Assembly (NCBI RefSeq): GCF_900101595.1
Contig: NZ_FMYY01000003.1
Span: 124,001 to 188,000 of the forward strand
Direction: 5' to 3'
Source of the DNA: Paenibacillus sp. cl123
GTDB lineage: Bacteria > Bacillota > Bacilli > Paenibacillales > NBRC-103111
Length of the DNA: 64,000 bases
Shown: piece by piece, positions 15,889 through 24,819 of the stretch
Layout of the letters: each line of letters starts with the position of its first letter
Numbering within the stretch: position 1 is the stretch's first letter
Position numbers and translations under genes: made by a program
The notes under the pieces: generated by a model
What the model was told of the DNA's origin: nothing
Database searches by the model: none
What the model saw: the letters and a program-made list of their open reading frames with translations, nothing else

Positions 15889-17052
15889 ATGATTTGGCAG
15901 GGTAAGCTGGTGGAGACAGGCATGGCGGCAGCCATTGTCGTAGAGGCGGGGAACATAATCGAGGTGCGTCCTTTGGAAGCGCAGGCATCCGGTCTGCCGT
16001 GGATATCGGCAGGGTGGATCGATCTGCAGGTGAACGGCTTCGGCGGGTACGATCTGAACGGACCGGTCACGACAGCGGAGGACGTCGAAGGAGTGACCAG
16101 GGCGCTGCACAAGCGAGGCGTGGCTTCCTATCTGCCTACGGTGATCACGGGGCATCACGACCGGATGCGCCAAGCGCTGGCAGCCATAGCGGATTATCGG
16201 CGTTCGGGGAAATTCGCGGCCGGCTCGATCGCGGGCATTCATATGGAAGGCCCTTACTTGTCGGGAGAGGACGGGAGCCGGGGGGCCCATCCGAGAGAGC
16301 ATATCCGCAACCCCGATTGGGATGAGTTTATGCGGCTGCAGGAGGCGGCTGACGGCTTGATCAGCATGGTCACGCTTGCGCCGGAACGCGAGGGAGCAAT
16401 TCCGTTCATCCGGCGTCTGGCGGAAAATGGGATCGTGGTCGCCATCGGACACACGATGGCAACCGGAGAACAGATCGAGCAGGCCGTAGCGGCAGGCGCC
16501 GCGCTGTCGACGCATCTCGGCAACGGCTCGCAGCCACTTTTGCCTCGTCACCCTAACTACATCTGGCACCAGCTGGCGGAGGACCGGCTGTGGGCGACCT
16601 TCATCCCTGACGGTCACCACCTGGCGCCGCCCGTGCTGAAGTCGATGCTGAGAGTGAAGGGGAACAAGTCTATTCTTGTGAGCGATTGCACGCAGTTCGG
16701 CGGCATGGCTCCGGGCAAGTATGACAGCCTGATCGGCGGCAAGGTCGAGCTGACGGAGGAAGGCCGGCTCCACACGGTGGCGAATCCGAGCATACTTGCA
16801 GGCTCGGCCGCTTCCCTGGATATCGGCGTAGAGAATGCCGTCCGTTACACGGACATGGGCTTGGAGGAAGCGATAGAGGCGATTACGCTCCGGCCCGCGC
16901 AGGCGATGGGGCAAGCGGAGTCGGGGATGGGGCGTATCGCCATCGGCCATCCCGCCCATCTGACACTGTTTCGGTACGACGCTCAGCCAGGCCGCATCAC
17001 GGTTCAGGAAACGGTTGTTTCCGGCGAATCCGTATATCGACTGCAGCCATAA
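15889..17052 (+). CDS. N-acetylglucosamine-6-phosphate deacetylase-like amidohydrolase
   Basis: A 387-residue amidohydrolase. NagA-type segments: AGWIDLQVNGFGGYDLNG, GIHMEGPYLSGEDGSRGAH with the metal-binding Glu, GHTMATGEQIEQAV, THLGNG, and IPDGHHLAPPVLK. Where classical NagA reads HLFNAM, this protein reads HLGNGSQPLLPRHPNY, and the catalytic Asp is in VSDCTQFGG rather than SDA. It therefore belongs to a divergent branch that may deacylate a different N-acyl sugar. RBS GGGGAG lies before the ATG. Follows nagB in the same direction after a hairpin, and is closed by a strong terminator; probably the last gene of the operon. Confidence 0.78.
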   Translation: MIWQGKLVETGMAAAIVVEAGNIIEVRPLEAQASGLPWISAGWIDLQVNGFGGYDLNGPVTTAEDVEGVTRALHKRGVASYLPTVITGHHDRMRQALAAIADYRRSGKFAAGSIAGIHMEGPYLSGEDGSRGAHPREHIRNPDWDEFMRLQEAADGLISMVTLAPEREGAIPFIRRLAENGIVVAIGHTMATGEQIEQAVAAGAALSTHLGNGSQPLLPRHPNYIWHQLAEDRLWATFIPDGHHLAPPVLKSMLRVKGNKSILVSDCTQFGGMAPGKYDSLIGGKVELTEEGRLHTVANPSILAGSAASLDIGVENAVRYTDMGLEEAIEAITLRPAQAMGQAESGMGRIAIGHPAHLTLFRYDAQPGRITVQETVVSGESVYRLQP

Positions 17053-17072
17053 ATCGCATATTATCGAGAATA

Positions 17073-17112
17073 AACAGCCTGTCCAAGCGCGCGTCCTTGG
17101 CAGGCTGTTTTT
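17073..17112 (+). terminator. Terminator after the nagA-like gene
   Basis: AACAGCCTG (17073-17081) and CAGGCTGTT (17101-17109), extended by CCAAG/CTTGG, are followed by TTT. Confidence 0.85.
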
Positions 17113-17444
17113 GCTGCCGGCTCCTGCCCGGGGGCGGCTCTATATGGGATTATAAGGGAAATACAGGACATAATACGAGTATTCCGTATGCTTTTTTATA
17201 TGCTTATCGTTCGATTTTGGACTTCTTGGCGACGTGAAAACAAATGGAGGATATACCGGTCTGCTTTTTTTCGGTAAATTGGGAGTACGCGGCGGTTCGG
17301 CAGCACAGCCCCCTGGTCCGGAAGCGATAGGGGGACGAGGCTGTCGGCTGTACCGAGTAAAGCACGATGCGCGATCGGCAAATGTTCGCTTGGAGGCATG
17401 GAACTTAAACGAGTCGAGATTTCAACAAAGGGAGGTTCAATGCA
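17113..17444 (+). other. Leader/promoter region of the sugar importer
   Basis: No gene is supported in these 330 bases. The A+T-rich part around 17150-17280 (for example TTTTTTATATGC) probably holds the promoter of the solute-binding gene. No copy of the LacI palindrome was found here. Confidence 0.4.
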
Positions 17445-19109
17445 ATGATCAAAAAGAAACATGCTGTGATGAACAAAAAATCCGTGCTGTCTGTGATGTC
17501 GACCGCTCTGGCGGCAACCGTCGTATTAGCTGGGTGCGGGGCCGATGAGAACACAGCCAAGCCGGACAATACGACCCCGGCGCCAGCCGACAATGTGCAA
17601 TCCGAAGGATACAAGCTTCCTATCGTCAGTGACGGCAGCGTGACATTGACCGTAGCGACCCGTGACTTCGATCCCCCGTACAGCTATACCAAAGGCTTCC
17701 CCGTATGGCAGGAAGTCGAAAAACGCACAGGCGTCAAAATCAATTGGCAGGTAACGCCCAACGATCAATATGGCGACGTCATGAAGGTCAAGCTGGCGGC
17801 GGGCAAAGATTTGCCCGATATTATATCGCTGCCGACCGCTGATCCGGTGAAGACGGCGGATGACGGTCTCATTATACCGATGGACGACTTGATTGCCAAA
17901 TATGCGCCGAATATTGCCAAGTTTCTCGATGAGAATCCGGAGGTCAACGGCAAGCTGCGTTCCCCGGACGGTAAAATCTACGCGTTATCCTCGGTTACGT
18001 CAGGCGCCGCCTATGCGGACCCGTACGGCTTTCTGATCCGCAAGGACTGGCTGGATAAGCTGGGGCTGCAGGAGCCGAAGACGCTGGACGATTGGTACAA
18101 TGTGCTGAAGGCATTTAAAGAGAAAGATCCGAACGGCAACGGCAAGGCGGATGAAATCCCGCTTAGTCCCGATCTGAAGCTGAGAGGGCTTACGTTGTTC
18201 GGCGGGGCAAAAGGATTGCATCTCTTCTACAGCTCCGGTTATTATCCGGACGCCAGCGGCAAGGTGCAGTACGAATGGCTGAAGCCGGAAGCGAAGGAGC
18301 TGATCGTCTGGCTGAACAAGCTGTATAAGGAAGGCTTGATCGATCCCGAATTTATGACCCGGACATCGGATTCGAATACGGCGAACATTACCCGCAGCCA
18401 GGTCGGCGCCACGAACCGTTTCCTTAACGGCAAGCCGAAGTTCGAAGCGGCCATGAAGAAGTCAGGCGAAGAAGGGGTGACCTGGGATATGACCGTGCCG
18501 CCTTCCGAAGGAAACAACAAAGGCTTTTATGAAAAGTATGGCCCGATCAGCGGCTGGTTCGCCATCTCGAAGGATGCGAAAAATCCGGAGGTCGCCATTA
18601 AATTCCTCGATTACATCTATGCGAGCGAGGAAGGAAACCGGCTGATGACCTTCGGGATCGAGGGGAAATCGTACACGATGGAGAACGGTCAGCCGAAGTT
18701 CACCGAGTTTGCCTATAACAACCCGGACGGGCTGGACATCAATGCGGCGCTCCGGTCGCTCGGCGCATCGCCGACGATGCCATGGATTCGCGCGAGCGAG
18801 GGGCCGCTGTCTCTGCAGCCGAAGGCGATCATGGAATTGGACCCGAAGTCGGCTGAACAGGCGAAGAAGGTGGAATCGTATCTGATCGAGGCGAATCCGT
18901 ATTCGCTTCCGTCCGTGGAGGAATCCGAGATTCTGGCCAGATATCAGACGGAAATCACGACTTATGTAGACTCCATGCTGGCTAAATTCGTTACCGGCGT
19001 AGAACCGATCGACTGGGATAAATTTACGAAGCAGGTTCAGGCGCTTGGCATCGATAAAGTGATCGACGTGAAGCAGAAAGCATATGACCGGTACAAAAAC
19101 AAAAAATAA
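17445..19109 (+). CDS. Extracellular solute-binding lipoprotein of a carbohydrate ABC importer
   Basis: A 554-residue family 1 solute-binding protein. The N-terminus has a lipoprotein signal: basic residues, a hydrophobic core, and the lipobox LAGC at about residues 27-30, so the mature protein is anchored outside the membrane. The mature part shows the LplA-type segments VWQEVEKRTGVKINWQ, AAGKDLPDIISL, RKDWLDKLGLQEPKTLDDWY and FKEKDPNGNGKADEIPL. This large class binds oligosaccharides. GGGAGG precedes the ATG. The two permease genes follow at once. No ATPase is encoded here; such importers commonly use a shared MsmX-type ATPase encoded elsewhere (established for relatives). Confidence 0.9.
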   Translation: MIKKKHAVMNKKSVLSVMSTALAATVVLAGCGADENTAKPDNTTPAPADNVQSEGYKLPIVSDGSVTLTVATRDFDPPYSYTKGFPVWQEVEKRTGVKINWQVTPNDQYGDVMKVKLAAGKDLPDIISLPTADPVKTADDGLIIPMDDLIAKYAPNIAKFLDENPEVNGKLRSPDGKIYALSSVTSGAAYADPYGFLIRKDWLDKLGLQEPKTLDDWYNVLKAFKEKDPNGNGKADEIPLSPDLKLRGLTLFGGAKGLHLFYSSGYYPDASGKVQYEWLKPEAKELIVWLNKLYKEGLIDPEFMTRTSDSNTANITRSQVGATNRFLNGKPKFEAAMKKSGEEGVTWDMTVPPSEGNNKGFYEKYGPISGWFAISKDAKNPEVAIKFLDYIYASEEGNRLMTFGIEGKSYTMENGQPKFTEFAYNNPDGLDINAALRSLGASPTMPWIRASEGPLSLQPKAIMELDPKSAEQAKKVESYLIEANPYSLPSVEESEILARYQTEITTYVDSMLAKFVTGVEPIDWDKFTKQVQALGIDKVIDVKQKAYDRYKNKK

Positions 19110-19136
19110 GTGCTTATAGAAATGGAGGCGGAGACC

Positions 19137-20102
19137 GTGCAAACGGATTCAGACATGATCGATCGGACGGCGCTTCTCTCCAGCAAGAAAAGCTGGTTTA
19201 AACGGATAGGCAAAGTCATCCAGCGCGACAAATATTTATATTTGCTGATTTTGCCCGTCATCGTGTATTACATTGTATTTCATTATATTCCGATGTACGG
19301 GGTTGTCATTGCGTTCAAAAAATTTCAGCCGCTGAGGGGCATTCTGGGCAGTCCGTGGGTCGGCTTCCGGTACTTTGAAGAGTTTTTCTCGTCGCCGCAT
19401 TTTTGGGTGCTGCTGAAAAACACGCTTCTGTTAAGCGCGAACTCGCTGTTTTGGGGCTTTCCGGCCCCAATCCTGTTCGCGCTGCTGCTCAACGAAGTGA
19501 GACGGAAGATGTTCAAGCGCGTTGTGCAGACGATCAGCTACTTGCCTCATTTTATTTCCTTCGTTGTGATCGCCGGTATGGTCGTCAGCTTTACGAGCTT
19601 GCAGGAAGGCGTCATCAACCAGTTTCTCGGACTGATCGGGATGAAGCCGATCAACTTCATGGCCGAGCCCGGCTGGTTCCGGACGATCTTCGTAGGGACC
19701 GGCGTCTGGCAAGGCTTCGGCTGGGGTTCGATCATCTACCTGGCGGCGATCGCGGGCATCGACCCGCAGCTGTATGAGGCGGCGGAGATGGACGGCGCGG
19801 GGCGCTGGACCAAAATGTGGATGATTACGCTGCCTTGTCTGTTCCCGACGATCGTCATTATGTTTATTTTACAAATTGGCAGCTTGATGGATGTCGGTGT
19901 GGAGAAGGTGCTCCTGCTGTCAAACCCGCTGACGTACGAAACGTCGGATGTCATCTCCACTTTCGTATACAGGCGAGGCATTCTGAACGGCGATTACAGC
20001 TTCGCTACGGCCGTCGGACTGTTCAACAATGTGATCAACCTGATTCTGCTTGTGGCGGTCAACACGCTGTCGCGGAGAGTATCCCAATCATCGCTATGGT
20101 AG
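19137..20102 (+). CDS. Carbohydrate ABC importer permease, LplB type
   Basis: A 321-residue inner permease with six predicted membrane segments. Landmarks are YLYLLILPVIVYYIVFHYIPMYG near the N-terminus, the YxAAEMDGAGRW coupling segment seen as EAAEMDGAGRWTKMW (the EAA loop that meets the ATPase), and ETSDVISTFVYRRG near the end. The GTG at 19137 has GGAGG eight bases before it and is preferred over the GTG at 19110. It pairs with the following permease to form the channel for the binding protein encoded upstream. Confidence 0.9.
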   Translation: MQTDSDMIDRTALLSSKKSWFKRIGKVIQRDKYLYLLILPVIVYYIVFHYIPMYGVVIAFKKFQPLRGILGSPWVGFRYFEEFFSSPHFWVLLKNTLLLSANSLFWGFPAPILFALLLNEVRRKMFKRVVQTISYLPHFISFVVIAGMVVSFTSLQEGVINQFLGLIGMKPINFMAEPGWFRTIFVGTGVWQGFGWGSIIYLAAIAGIDPQLYEAAEMDGAGRWTKMWMITLPCLFPTIVIMFILQIGSLMDVGVEKVLLLSNPLTYETSDVISTFVYRRGILNGDYSFATAVGLFNNVINLILLVAVNTLSRRVSQSSLW

Positions 20103-20115
20103 GAGGTAGAGTGCG

Positions 20116-20994
20116 ATGAAATCAGCAGGAACCTGGAGTGACCGTCTATCGGATGTGTTCATTTATACGATCTTGACGGCCGCTCTGCTCATCACGCTGT
20201 ATCCGTTCCTTTACGTATTCAACATGTCGATCAGCGATCCCATTCATGTGCTCAACAACACGGTATGGCTGTTTCCCAAAGGCTTCTCGCTGGCAACGTA
20301 CTTCAAGGTATTCGAGAACGGGGAGATCTGGATCGCTTACCGCAATACGCTGTTCTATACGGTCGTGGGAACGCTCATTAATGTGATTATGACGTTTCTC
20401 GCCGCCTATCCGCTTTCCCGGCGAACGTTCTCCGGACGGAAGCCGCTCATGATGGGCATTGTCGTGACGATGTTTTTCAGCGGCGGGATGATTCCGAGCT
20501 TTATTCTGATCCAGAACCTGGGGATTTATAACACGGTGTGGGCGCTGCTTCTGCCGGGAGCGGTCAGCGCCTTCAATATCATCATCGCCCGCACCTTTTT
20601 CCAGAACATTCCGGAGAGCTTGTTTGAATCCGCCAAAATGGACGGGGCCAATGACATCGGCATTTTGTTCAAGATTGTGCTGCCGCTGTCCAAAGCGATT
20701 CTGGCCGTGCTGACGCTGTTTTATGCCGTCGGACATTGGAACAATTACTTCAACGCGATGCTGTATGTGACCGATGTGAAGCTTCAGCCGGTGTCCCTGT
20801 ATTTAATGAAAATTCTCATCCAGAATCAGGACCCGACGATGCAGGATATGAGCGAGGCGCTGGACCGCGTGCTGTTCTCGATGCAGCTGAAATATACGAT
20901 GATTGTCATCACCACGCTGCCGATCGTTCTCGTATACCCGTTCCTGCAAAAGTATTTCGTCCAGGGTGCCATGATCGGATCGTTGAAGGAGTAG
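20116..20994 (+). CDS. Carbohydrate ABC importer permease, LplC/YtcP type
   Basis: A 292-residue permease with six hydrophobic segments. YPFLYVFNMSISDPIHV near the start, PLSRRTFSGRK, FFSGGMIPSFILIQNLG and the EAA-type loop ESAKMDGANDIGILFKIVLPLSKA are all typical of YtcP. The end reads VYPFLQKYFVQGAMIGSLKE, the usual C-terminus of this class. It starts 13 bases after the LplB-like gene with AGGAGG in the gap. Last gene of the importer operon, closed by the terminator at about 21030. Confidence 0.9.
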   Translation: MKSAGTWSDRLSDVFIYTILTAALLITLYPFLYVFNMSISDPIHVLNNTVWLFPKGFSLATYFKVFENGEIWIAYRNTLFYTVVGTLINVIMTFLAAYPLSRRTFSGRKPLMMGIVVTMFFSGGMIPSFILIQNLGIYNTVWALLLPGAVSAFNIIIARTFFQNIPESLFESAKMDGANDIGILFKIVLPLSKAILAVLTLFYAVGHWNNYFNAMLYVTDVKLQPVSLYLMKILIQNQDPTMQDMSEALDRVLFSMQLKYTMIVITTLPIVLVYPFLQKYFVQGAMIGSLKE

Positions 20995-21023
20995 GATTGT
21001 TTATTTCCGGAAAATGAAGTGAC

Positions 21024-21058
21024 AAAAAGACCGCGTCCAGGACAGACGCGGTTCTTTT
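21024..21058. terminator. Bidirectional terminator between importer and AraC regulator
   Basis: ACCGCGTC (21030-21037) pairs with GACGCGGT (21045-21052); AAAAAG lies before and TCTTTT after, giving T-runs on both strands. Confidence 0.85.
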
Positions 21059-21075
21059 GCTGCATACGGACGGCT

Positions 21076-23352
21076 TTATTCGGATACGGCCGCCTGCTCG
21101 CCTTCCAGGACGAGCCGGCGGTAATCGCCGGGTGTGATGCCGCACAGCTTCTTGAAGATGCGGATGAACGAGTTGACGTTCTGATAGCCGATGCGTTCCG
21201 ACACCTCGTTGATGCGGATATCTTTCTGGGCGAGCATTTCCTTGGCTTTCCGGATGCGGAGATCCTGCACATATTCGGTGAAGGTCATGCCCGTCTTTTC
21301 CTTCAAGTAGCTGGATAAATAGCTGCGCGAGCGCTGGAGCTGCTCCGCGGCCATCTCGAGAGACAGGTCCTCGCTGTAGTGCTTCTCGATATAATCGAGC
21401 ACGAACTCCTTGACCGGGTCGTGCAGCTCTTTCTTCCGCCGGACGAGCGCGCAGGTTTCCCCGATACAGGCGGTCAGCACGTGATCCAGCTCTTCGACCG
21501 TTCGGCATTGTTGGAGCTGCGCATAGGGGGAATGGCTCTCCATGAGCGTAGCGACATCCAGATGATGCGCCAGCAGCGTCTTGAGCAGCTGTGCGGTCAC
21601 TTCCTTGCCGAACAGCGCAAACTGATGGGCGTTCCGCTTCTTTTGCTCCATTTGCTTCAGCAGACGGCGGACGAGGGACACAGCCCGGTCTCCCTCGCCG
21701 GCCTGGAGCTGCGCGGCCAGTTCCCGCTCCTGCGCAGGCGGCAGGAAGAAAAACGGGTCCTCCTCGTACGGGATCAGCTCCGTCATAATCTCCGTCTGAC
21801 CGGACATGCTGCGCTGCAGCAGCATCTTGCTGCATTCCTCGAAGCCTGCGGCCAGCTCGGCTTCATGAAGCCGCTTCGGATTGACGGCTGCGGTTAATTG
21901 GTAGTACGTATCATCGAAGTCGACCATGTATTTGAGCTGCTTCAGCGCCTCGAGCAGCTCGGCTTGTTCCGTATCATCGAAGATGAGCGTCAGGATCTGG
22001 TTTTTTTCCGCCTGCAGCGTCACCTTATCCTTGAAATACCGCTCCAGATGCTGGTTGATGAGCTCCTGGATGTAGTAACAGGCTTTCTCCTGAGTGACGG
22101 AGGTGAGAAAGTCATAATTTTTACTGAACGCCACCTGAAATACGATCAAGTAAAACGGCTTGCTTTTTTCCGTCAGTTTGCGGATGCCGTCCTTCGGATA
22201 CAGCGATTTGGCTCCGCACAAATAGCTGTATTGCTGCAGCAGGCTTGTTTTGTGCGTCAGGTCCGTGCTCATTTCCGAGTTGCTCTGGGCCATATCGGCC
22301 ATTTTCTCATTGATCCAGTTCCACTCGTGGATGCGGCTTTGAATCGCGGGAGGACGGCCCGTTCTCTTCATGCCCTCGATGGTGCGCTGGATCGGATGGT
22401 TGAATTTATAGCTTAGGATGATGGAAAGGATAACGCCTATGCAGATGGCGGCTACCAGTATGGAAAGCAGCATCGTGTTCATCTTGGATACTTGGGAGGC
22501 GATGTTGGCTTGCGAGATAATGTTGACGTAAGTGAAGCCGGAGTACTGGCCTTTTTTATAGAAATAATAATGATCGTTCAGCGTCACATAGCCCTCCTGC
22601 TCTTCGAACGCCGAGGTGTCCAAGTCGACGCCTTCGCCGCTTGAATAAAGAGGTTTTCCGAACTCATCCAGGATGAGAAAGCTGTCGTTGATGGAAAAAT
22701 GAAACCGGTCAAACAGCTTCTGGCTGTCTACTAGCGCAAGCAGCATAAACGGGTTGTTTCCGTTGCCTCCTTTGGACACGACAGGGAACAATACGCCAAG
22801 ATCGCTGACTTGACCGTTAAGGTCGAGCTTGCGGAAATGATCTGCCGGGAATACGCGAAAGGCGTATTTTTCCTTGAATTGCTCGTTCCAGAACGTACTG
22901 CTGTAGCCGGAGCTGACAAAGTTGTTGACAAACAAATCATGGGTGTCGCTTGTGCCGTTTTTGTCGATGGCATATTTCTGGTTGGGCAAGTAGACGAGCA
23001 AGTTATCCATATACAGGAAGGTGTTGTTGGTCATCGCCTGGATGTGCTTCAGCAGGGAGGCGACCGCTCCGTAATCGTAGAAGCTGTCCGGCTTGGCCAT
23101 AGCGCTCAAGGTTTCGTTGAAGCTCATCAGCAGGAGGTCGTTCTGGATAAGGCTGAAATGCTTCTCGTAGCCGTCGACCGTCTTCCCGAGGCCAAGCGTA
23201 TTGTATCGTACGATTTCATCCTGAACGTTTTTCTTGAAGAAGGTGATGGAGATCAGGTTGAAAGAAAGAAGCAGCACGATGATGCAAAGAAAGGAGACCA
23301 GGAGTTTGGTAAATAAAGTATTCCATCTTAGTAATCGATTGCTGTTTCTCAT
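21076..23352 (-). CDS. Membrane-anchored AraC-family regulator (YesN-like, sensor plus HTH)
   Basis: A 758-residue one-protein sensor-regulator. A membrane helix at about residues 13-33 (TKLLVSFLCIIVLLLSFNLI) and a second near 290-312 (LLSILVAAICIGVILSIIL) bracket an extracytoplasmic sensing domain. A cytoplasmic region follows, then a C-terminal AraC double helix-turn-helix, seen as EDLSLEMAAEQLQRSRSYLS and INEVSERIGYQNVNSFIRIF, with PGDYRR at the end. Such proteins are paired with LplB/YtcP importers and switch them on when oligosaccharide is present. AGGAGGG precedes the ATG. It converges on the importer operon, sharing a terminator. Bases 23331-23344 in its first codons resemble the upstream LacI palindrome. 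Confidence 0.88.
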   Translation of the reverse strand: MRNSNRLLRWNTLFTKLLVSFLCIIVLLLSFNLISITFFKKNVQDEIVRYNTLGLGKTVDGYEKHFSLIQNDLLLMSFNETLSAMAKPDSFYDYGAVASLLKHIQAMTNNTFLYMDNLLVYLPNQKYAIDKNGTSDTHDLFVNNFVSSGYSSTFWNEQFKEKYAFRVFPADHFRKLDLNGQVSDLGVLFPVVSKGGNGNNPFMLLALVDSQKLFDRFHFSINDSFLILDEFGKPLYSSGEGVDLDTSAFEEQEGYVTLNDHYYFYKKGQYSGFTYVNIISQANIASQVSKMNTMLLSILVAAICIGVILSIILSYKFNHPIQRTIEGMKRTGRPPAIQSRIHEWNWINEKMADMAQSNSEMSTDLTHKTSLLQQYSYLCGAKSLYPKDGIRKLTEKSKPFYLIVFQVAFSKNYDFLTSVTQEKACYYIQELINQHLERYFKDKVTLQAEKNQILTLIFDDTEQAELLEALKQLKYMVDFDDTYYQLTAAVNPKRLHEAELAAGFEECSKMLLQRSMSGQTEIMTELIPYEEDPFFFLPPAQERELAAQLQAGEGDRAVSLVRRLLKQMEQKKRNAHQFALFGKEVTAQLLKTLLAHHLDVATLMESHSPYAQLQQCRTVEELDHVLTACIGETCALVRRKKELHDPVKEFVLDYIEKHYSEDLSLEMAAEQLQRSRSYLSSYLKEKTGMTFTEYVQDLRIRKAKEMLAQKDIRINEVSERIGYQNVNSFIRIFKKLCGITPGDYRRLVLEGEQAAVSE

Positions 23353-23587
23353 GCAGTCCCTCCTTATAGAACAAAATCGGCCTGGGCCGGATCTGTTGCC
23401 GTTTAGCTTGCTTCTTCTATATTACAATAAATTCGGCTTTCGGAGTACCCCTTATCGATTAATGAGAGGAGGATGCGTGAAATGGGGAGAAGATTCTGAG
23501 ACGGGGAGCGCCCCCGTGCAGTTGGCTGACGGAGGCGCGGGCAAGAGCTTTGGGTGTTAGGCAGGCGGGTTTTCGTGTGGCAGCCGG

Positions 23588-24127
23588 CTAAAGAAGAGCG
23601 TCGATCGCTTCCTGCATCTGTGCAGGCTCCACGGGAGATTCGAAGCGGCGGACGACGTTTCCTTCCCGATCGATCAGAAATTTGGTGAAATTCCATTTGA
23701 TGTCGTTTCCTTCTAAAAGTCCATGCTGCTGCAGCATGGAAGCCAGCATCTTGCCGGCGGGATGATCGGGATCGAAGCCTTCAAAGGGCGCCTGCTCCGT
23801 CAAGTAAGCAAACAGCGGATGCTTATGCTCGCCGAGCACCTCGATCTTGTCGAACAGCGGAAAGCTTACGCCGTAGTTGAGCTGACAGAACGTATGAATG
23901 TCTTCGTTCGTGCCCGGTTCCTGTGCTCCAAATTGGTTGCATGGAAAGCCCAGCACGACGAGGCCCTTGTCCTTGTTCGCTTCATACAGCTTTTGCAGCT
24001 CGGCATATTGAGGCGTGAAGCCGCATTTGCTGGCAGTATTGACGATAAGCAGCACCTGTCCGGCATAATCTCCCAGACTTTTTTCCTCGCCTCTGATCGT
24101 GCGCGCGTTGTACGCATAAACTCCCAT
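23588..24127 (-). CDS. Glutathione peroxidase family (thiol peroxidase)
   Basis: A 179-residue peroxidase. VNTASKCGFTPQYAELQ places the peroxidatic Cys at residue 35 (Cys rather than selenocysteine). GFPCNQFGAQEPG supplies the conserved Gln and a second Cys, and IKWNFTKFLIDREG the conserved Trp/Asn. Bacterial members reduce hydroperoxides, usually with thioredoxin. It starts 19 bases after the MarR-type regulator stop on the same strand, with GGAGGA upstream, so the two probably form a peroxide-response operon. Confidence 0.92.
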   Translation of the reverse strand: MGVYAYNARTIRGEEKSLGDYAGQVLLIVNTASKCGFTPQYAELQKLYEANKDKGLVVLGFPCNQFGAQEPGTNEDIHTFCQLNYGVSFPLFDKIEVLGEHKHPLFAYLTEQAPFEGFDPDHPAGKMLASMLQQHGLLEGNDIKWNFTKFLIDREGNVVRRFESPVEPAQMQEAIDALL

Positions 24128-24146
24128 CTCGTTCTCCTCCTCAGGT

Positions 24147-24608
24147 TCAAGTCATGTTAAGGGTATGAACATGCTGCATCAGAGCAGTGAGTCTGATTCG
24201 CAGTTCGTATATCTCTTCCGCGGGCAGACCCGGCAGGTCAAATACCTTCTGCGGAATATCCAGCGCTTTCTCGCGGAGCGCTTGGCCCTGGGGGGTCAAG
24301 CGAATCCGGACGCTGCGCTCGTCGTCAGGATCGCGGAAGCGCCGCAGCAGCTTCATGCTCTCCAGCTTCTTAAGCAGAGGGGTCAATGTCCCGGAGTCCA
24401 GATACAGCCGGACGCCGAGCTCCTTGACGGTAATATCGTCGCGCTCCCAGAGGGCGAGCAGGGCAACGTATTGAGTATAGGTCAAGCCGAGCTCGTCCAG
24501 ATGGGGACGGTACAGCTTGGTCACCTCGCGGGCGCAGGCATAGACGGCAAAGCAGAATTGGTTCTCCAGCTTCAGAAGGTCATCGGCGTTCAGATCGGCG
24601 GATTTCAA
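24147..24608 (-). CDS. MarR-family organic-peroxide regulator (OhrR-like)
   Basis: A 153-residue winged-helix repressor. The segment LENQFCFAVYACAREVTKLY matches the OhrR sensor region, with a reactive-type Cys at about residue 19. ITVKELGVRLYLDSGTLTPL is the recognition helix and RRFRDPDDERSVRIRLT the wing. OhrR releases DNA when this Cys is oxidised by organic hydroperoxides (established for the family). I choose the TTG at 24608, which has AAGGAGG six bases upstream and gives the usual length. The longer frame would begin upstream of the palindromic site. It precedes the glutathione peroxidase gene in one operon. Confidence 0.82.
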   Translation of the reverse strand: MKSADLNADDLLKLENQFCFAVYACAREVTKLYRPHLDELGLTYTQYVALLALWERDDITVKELGVRLYLDSGTLTPLLKKLESMKLLRRFRDPDDERSVRIRLTPQGQALREKALDIPQKVFDLPGLPAEEIYELRIRLTALMQHVHTLNMT

Positions 24609-24623
24609 GGCAGCCTCCTTGAC

Positions 24624-24643
24624 TTGAATTTCGTTAAATTCAA
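24624..24643 (-). promoter_or_regulatory. Candidate OhrR operator
   Basis: TTGAATTT (24624-24631) and AAATTCAA (24636-24643) form a perfect 8-bp inverted repeat with a 4-base spacer, immediately upstream of the regulator's ribosome site. A further TCAATTT follows at 24650. The A+T-rich palindrome is in the style of known OhrR sites. Autoregulation is inferred. Confidence 0.6.
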
Positions 24644-24727
24644 TTTCATTCAATTTATATAGTTAACCATTAAGATAGCAGTTCGGCGTATAAAAATCAA
24701 ATTCATGAAAAAACACCATTCGGGCTG

Positions 24728-24795
24728 TTGCACGGGAAAGCGGGCTGTGATATATTTATCACTGACCGCAGAACCGGAATGTTATTTTGGTCAGT
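24728..24795 (+). promoter_or_regulatory. TetR gene promoter with inverted-repeat operator
   Basis: TTGCAC (24728-24733), 17 bases, TATATT (24751-24756) is a good sigma-A promoter. ACTGACC (24761-24767) and GGTCAGT (24789-24795) form a perfect 7-bp inverted repeat spanning the expected transcription start, a likely site for the TetR repressor encoded just downstream. Confidence 0.7.
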
Positions 24796-24819
24796 TTGAG
24801 GGAAGTCGGAGGTTATCGT

